From contig NZ_JAKSXW010000149.1 of assembly GCF_022829405.1 (NCBI RefSeq), forward strand, positions 62,001-126,000: a stretch of DNA of 64,000 nt, in the 5' to 3' direction. The notes below the pieces were generated by a model. The model saw only the letters and a program-made list of their open reading frames with translations, did no database searches and was not told the DNA's origin. Positions 62,584-64,000 of this stretch are shown piece by piece. The position numbers and the translations under genes were made by a program. Position 1 is the first letter of the stretch, and every line of letters starts with the position of its first letter. The stretch is from Methylobacterium sp. J-076. GTDB lineage: Bacteria > Pseudomonadota > Alphaproteobacteria > Rhizobiales > Beijerinckiaceae.

Positions 62584-62756
62584 GGTCGCGTTCGGCTCGC
62601 CACAATTATGCTCCCGGTCCCCCCGGACGCCGGGTCGGGACCATCTCCGCGACGACAACGTGATCGGCCGACGATGGAGCTGAGTTGGAGGATCTGCTTA
62701 AGCGGGGCATTCTGCATGGCAGAAAGGCAATCTCCAACTCCAGGAAGCCCGGTCCC

Positions 62757-63086
62757 GTGTCCACCCCCGAACTCGTCAACGCGAGCACGATCGACGAACT
62801 CGCCGACGTGATCGGGATGGAGCGGCTGGAGAAGCTGATCGACCGGTTCATCGCCAGCCTCGCCGAGGCCTTCCCTGGCGAGGGGCGGGCGGCGGCGGAG
62901 GTCGGCCGCGAGGCGCACACCTTCGTGTCCATGGCGGGGATGCTCGGCTGCGACGCCCTCTCCGAGGCGTGCCGGACCCTCGAACACCGGGTGAAGCGGG
63001 GCGAGGACATCGCCGCGCCCCTCGGCGAGGCCCGGCGGGCGCGGGACGCCACCCACGACGCCCTGGTGAGGCGTCGCGGAGGCTGA
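62757..63086 (+). CDS. Hpt domain phosphotransfer protein
   Basis: 109 residues, essentially one histidine phosphotransfer domain. The phospho-accepting His is in EAHTFVSMAGMLG, followed by the family's CRTLE helix. The usual Lys-Gly-Ser after the His is replaced by Val-Ser-Met, a variation seen in some alphaproteobacterial Hpt proteins. GTG 62757 is chosen for the AGGAAG 9 bases upstream; a TTG at 62685 would add 24 residues. Divergent from the sensor kinase; convergent with the HWE kinase. Confidence 0.75.
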   Translation: MSTPELVNASTIDELADVIGMERLEKLIDRFIASLAEAFPGEGRAAAEVGREAHTFVSMAGMLGCDALSEACRTLEHRVKRGEDIAAPLGEARRARDATHDALVRRRGG

Positions 63087-63098
63087 CCGGAGAAGGGG

Positions 63099-64000
63099 CT
63101 AGCCCGCCATCTGCAGGGCGTAGGGTTCCGCCGGGACCGACAGGAGCGGGCTCTCGAAGCTCAACACGGCCCCGGAGACCGGATAGTCGAGGCGCACGCT
63201 GCCCCCGAAGCTGTGGGCGAGGCTCCGGGCGATCAGCCGGGTGCCGAACCCGGTGCGGGTCGGCGGCGCCACCGCGGGTCCGTCCACCTCCTCCCACCGG
63301 AAGCAAAGGACCGGCTGGCCGCCCGGGGCCGCGTCCAGCACGGTCCAAGACACCGCCACGTGGCCGGCCCCGGTCGAGAGCGCACCGTATTTCGTGGCGT
63401 TGGTGCCGAGCTCGTGCAGCATCAGCGCCAGGGTCATGCCCTGGTGGGCGGTCAGGGTCACGTCCGGCCCGTCGATCCGGAAGCGGCCGGGCCTGCCGTC
63501 CCCATGGAGCGTCACCGCCGTCTCCACCAGGGCGCGGAGGGGGGCGCTGGCGAAGGAGCCGCGCACCAGCACGTCGTGGGCCTGCGCCAGGGCGAGGAGC
63601 CGCGCCGACAGGGCGTCCGCCGCGGTGGCCAGGGATTCCGCGTTGCGCAGGGTCTGCGCCGCCACCGCCTGGACCAATGCCAGGGTGTTCTTCATCCGGT
63701 GCGCCATTTCCTGCATCAGCAGGGTCTGCCGCGCCTCGGTGTTCTTCAACTCGGTGATGTCGCGGGCGACGGCCAGGATGCGCTCGGGCCGCTCGTCCGC
63801 CCCGTGGATCGGCGTGACGGCGATGTCCCACCATGTGGAGACGTCGCGGACTTCGAGCTCCGCCTTGAAGCGGTTCGAGTGCCCGAGCCGCGCCGCGTGC
63901 AGGCCGCCGAGCACGGCGGCGCGGCTCTCGGGGCAGATCCAGAAATCGACGAAGGGTTGGCCGGTCGCCTCGGCCGCGGTGAGGAGGCCGAGGATCGACG
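63099..64000 (-). CDS. PAS-HWE family histidine kinase (5' truncated by window edge)
   Basis: 300 codons visible and open to the right edge, so the N-terminus is missing. The visible part begins inside a PAS domain (FVDFWICPESRAAV), its PAC end (VARDITELKNTEA), then the HWE/HisKA_2 dimerisation helix with His in EMAHRMKNTLALVQA and an HWE ATPase (LHELGTNATKYGALS, RWEEVDGP, GFGTRLI). No membrane span is visible. These kinases commonly sense light or redox via PAS and signal to stress regulators; the input here is unknown. Confidence 0.9.
   Translation of the reverse strand, partial: SILGLLTAAEATGQPFVDFWICPESRAAVLGGLHAARLGHSNRFKAELEVRDVSTWWDIAVTPIHGADERPERILAVARDITELKNTEARQTLLMQEMAHRMKNTLALVQAVAAQTLRNAESLATAADALSARLLALAQAHDVLVRGSFASAPLRALVETAVTLHGDGRPGRFRIDGPDVTLTAHQGMTLALMLHELGTNATKYGALSTGAGHVAVSWTVLDAAPGGQPVLCFRWEEVDGPAVAPPTRTGFGTRLIARSLAHSFGGSVRLDYPVSGAVLSFESPLLSVPAEPYALQMAG

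Noticed and set aside
62710..62756. A sigma54 -24/-12 promoter suggested by TGGCAG before the Hpt gene
   Set aside because: There is no GC/TTGC element at the required spacing; the resemblance is limited to one half.

Overview
The window looks like chromosome of a high-GC alphaproteobacterium of the order Hyphomicrobiales, most likely the Methylobacterium/Methylorubrum group. This rests on the very high GC content, the succinyl-CoA route to haem (hemA = ALA synthase), the hisD-UPF0262-DUF2948-murA block, the trpGDC-moaC-moeA block, HWE-type histidine kinases and the Entner-Doudoroff pair edd/eda. The genus is inference. Coding density is high, many neighbouring genes overlap by ATGA or TGATG, and I saw no frameshift, tRNA, rRNA, insertion sequence or CRISPR array.

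Layout. 1-4.6 kb: trpS-HAD-tam (minus), a 115-bp tandem repeat array, then an endonuclease III-like gene and an exported GyrI-like protein. 4.8-9.9 kb: dapF-mtaB, an RluA-type pseudouridine synthase, ftsY-yciB. 9.9-12.5 kb: ccmG-ccmD-ccmC (no ccmAB), a TrmN6-like methyltransferase and a DUF2007 protein. 12.8-20.6 kb: polyprenyl diphosphate synthase, YceI, then the block LMW-phosphatase-UPF0262-hisD-DUF2948-murA, interrupted by a small secreted protein and a HigBA toxin-antitoxin pair with a palindromic operator. 20.7-27.6 kb: hemA, an inositol monophosphatase-like gene, apt, rpmH-rnpA-yidC-engB-DUF423. 27.7-34.2 kb (minus): S10 peptidase, holC, pyrG, secG, ppk2, tpiA. 34.4-42.3 kb: ppiD-trpE, trpG-trpD-trpC-moaC-moeA.

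42.3-50.5 kb is the most accessory-looking part: a GT-C membrane protein with STT3-like motifs, a GT87 mannosyltransferase-like protein, an extended SDR epimerase, an FAD oxidoreductase of the UDP-galactopyranose mutase type and an SbmA-like ABC transporter. Together they suggest an envelope glycan or lipid-linked sugar pathway. 50.5-54.7 kb: eda, edd, a periplasmic asparaginase and a small protein. 54.8-59.6 kb (minus): a doubled DUF606 transporter, an ArsB-type permease, a metallophosphoesterase and an MFS transporter. 59.7-64 kb: an NtrC-class regulator with an altered GAFTGA loop and its sensor kinase, a divergent Hpt protein, and an HWE kinase cut by the right edge.

Palindromic intergenic elements of at least three kinds recur through the window and fill most of the longer gene-free gaps.
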